Below, in pieces: positions 63,222 to 64,000 of a DNA stretch of 64,000 nucleotides; position 1 is the first letter of the stretch; the number at the start of each line of letters is the position of its first letter. The notes under the pieces were generated by a model. That model saw only the letters and a list, made by a program, of their open reading frames with translations, was not told where the DNA came from and searched no databases. This DNA comes from Streptomyces sp. Tu 3180 (GTDB lineage: Bacteria; Actinomycetota; Actinomycetes; Streptomycetales; Streptomycetaceae): NCBI RefSeq assembly GCF_009852415.1, contig NZ_WOXS01000002.1, positions 4,814,001-4,878,000 on the forward strand, in the 5' to 3' direction. Position numbers and translations under genes: made by a program.

Positions 63222-64000
63222 ACGACGCGCTCGACGTCGCCCTGCGACTCCTGGTCGTCTTCGTCGTCTTCCTCACCCTCCCCCTGATCGTGGGCCAGAC
63301 CGAGCACAAGGTGATGGCCCACATGCAGGGCCGCCTCGGCCCCATGTACGCCGGCGGCTTCCACGGCTGGGCCCAGCTCATCGCCGACGGGGTGAAGTTC
63401 GCGCAGAAGGAGGACGTGGTCCCGGCGGGCGCGGACCGCCGCATCTTCCAGCTCGCCCCGGCCGTCGCCCTCCTGCCGTACCTCCTCGTCCTGCTCGCCA
63501 TCCCGATCGGCCCGGGTGAGGGCGCGGTCGGCCAGGTGCTGGACGCGGGCGTGTTCTTCGTGCTCGCCGTCATGGGCGTGGGCGTCCTCGGCTCGCTCAT
63601 GGCCGGCTGGGCCTCCGCCAACAAGTTCTCCCTCCTCGGCGGCCTGCGCACCGCCGCGCAGCTCCTCGCCTACGAACTGCCGATGCTGCTCACCGCCGCC
63701 TCGGTGGCGATGGCGGCCGGCACCGTCTCGCTCGTCGGCATCCTGGACGCCTTCGAGTGGTGGTGGCTGCCCTGGCAGATCACCGGCGCTCTCGTCTTCT
63801 TCGTCGCCGGCCTCGCCGAGCTCCAGCGTCCGCCGTTCGACATGCCCGTCGCCGACTCGGAGATCATCTTCGGCGCGTACACCGAGTACACCGGTCTGCG
63901 CTTCGCCCTCTTCCTCCTCGCCGAGTACGCCGGGATCGTCGTCCTGTGCGGTCTGACCACCGTCCTCTTCCTGGGCGGCTGGCACGGCCCCTGGGGCGCC
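63218..64000 (+). CDS. nuoH2: NADH-quinone oxidoreductase subunit H, second copy (3' partial)
   Basis: 261 codons are visible before the right edge. From GTG 63218 the frame reads VNDALDVALRLLVVFVVF, then the NuoH motifs EHKVMAHMQGRLGPMYAGGFH, GVKFAQKEDVV, KFSLLGGLRTAAQLLAYELP, LQRPPFDMPVADSEIIFGAYTEYTG. It overlaps the nuoC2 stop as GTGA. Following nuoC2 directly, it shows that nuoD, nuoE, nuoF and nuoG are missing from this part of the cluster. Confidence 0.94.
   Translation, partial: MNDALDVALRLLVVFVVFLTLPLIVGQTEHKVMAHMQGRLGPMYAGGFHGWAQLIADGVKFAQKEDVVPAGADRRIFQLAPAVALLPYLLVLLAIPIGPGEGAVGQVLDAGVFFVLAVMGVGVLGSLMAGWASANKFSLLGGLRTAAQLLAYELPMLLTAASVAMAAGTVSLVGILDAFEWWWLPWQITGALVFFVAGLAELQRPPFDMPVADSEIIFGAYTEYTGLRFALFLLAEYAGIVVLCGLTTVLFLGGWHGPWGA

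Overview
The window looks like a piece of a Streptomyces (or very close actinomycete) chromosome. The DNA is about 70% or more G+C with strongly G/C-biased third codon positions, GTG starts are frequent, genes often overlap by 4 or 8 bases, and the gene content (two complex I loci, an actinobacterial ydaO riboswitch ahead of a cell-wall hydrolase, several divergent regulator/oxidoreductase pairs) is typical of that genus. I see no rRNA, tRNA, CRISPR array, insertion sequence or prophage. The window is cut through a gene at both ends.

Region by region. (1) 1-16186: the canonical 14-gene NADH dehydrogenase (complex I) operon nuoA (cut at the left edge) to nuoN, tightly coupled and closed by a perfect 19-bp terminator hairpin. 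nuoM carries an in-frame insert containing a hairpin repeat. (2) 16282-23732: recQ, an M56-type membrane peptidase, an alpha/beta hydrolase, a TetR-linked quinone oxidoreductase, and fumarylacetoacetase. (3) 24028-34998: a surface-polysaccharide locus. A DegT-like aminotransferase and a flippase with an extra C-terminal membrane domain run rightward. A leftward set holds a CelD-like acetyltransferase, GT2, polysaccharide deacetylase, a large GT-C-like membrane protein, a DUF1616-like protein and a GH26-like hydrolase. (4) 35162-42968: a HAD phosphatase, a c-di-AMP riboswitch controlling a small secreted lytic transglycosylase, a polyprenyl diphosphate synthase, a LolA-like lipoprotein/secreted protein, an ABC exporter pair, a frameshifted gene, and an FMN reductase. 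(5) 43049-53249: amidase/MarR pair, an orphan cytochrome oxidase subunit I with a small membrane protein, a DUF6668-like protein, a repeat-rich protein, a VOC/CGNR-regulator divergent pair, RarD, and a QorB/HxlR divergent pair. (6) 53284-60397: 2-oxoacid:ferredoxin oxidoreductase korAB, then a NarL-type response regulator and two paralogous histidine kinases separated by 29-bp tandem repeats. (7) 60611-64000: a second complex I cluster, nuoA2-B2-C2-H2 (H2 cut at the right edge), with no nuoD, E, F or G between C2 and H2.

A respiratory theme links many genes: full complex I, the long-chain prenyl synthase (probably menaquinone tail), an oxidase subunit I, a ferredoxin-reducing oxidoreductase, and a partial second complex I. 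My main functional inference is that the partial complex does not take electrons from NADH through its own NuoEFG and might be fed by ferredoxin reduced by the neighbouring KorAB. Other points worth checking are the NuoM insert, the 360-residue disordered tail on NuoC2, a palindrome that covers both start codons of two divergent genes, and the two sensor kinases beside one regulator.
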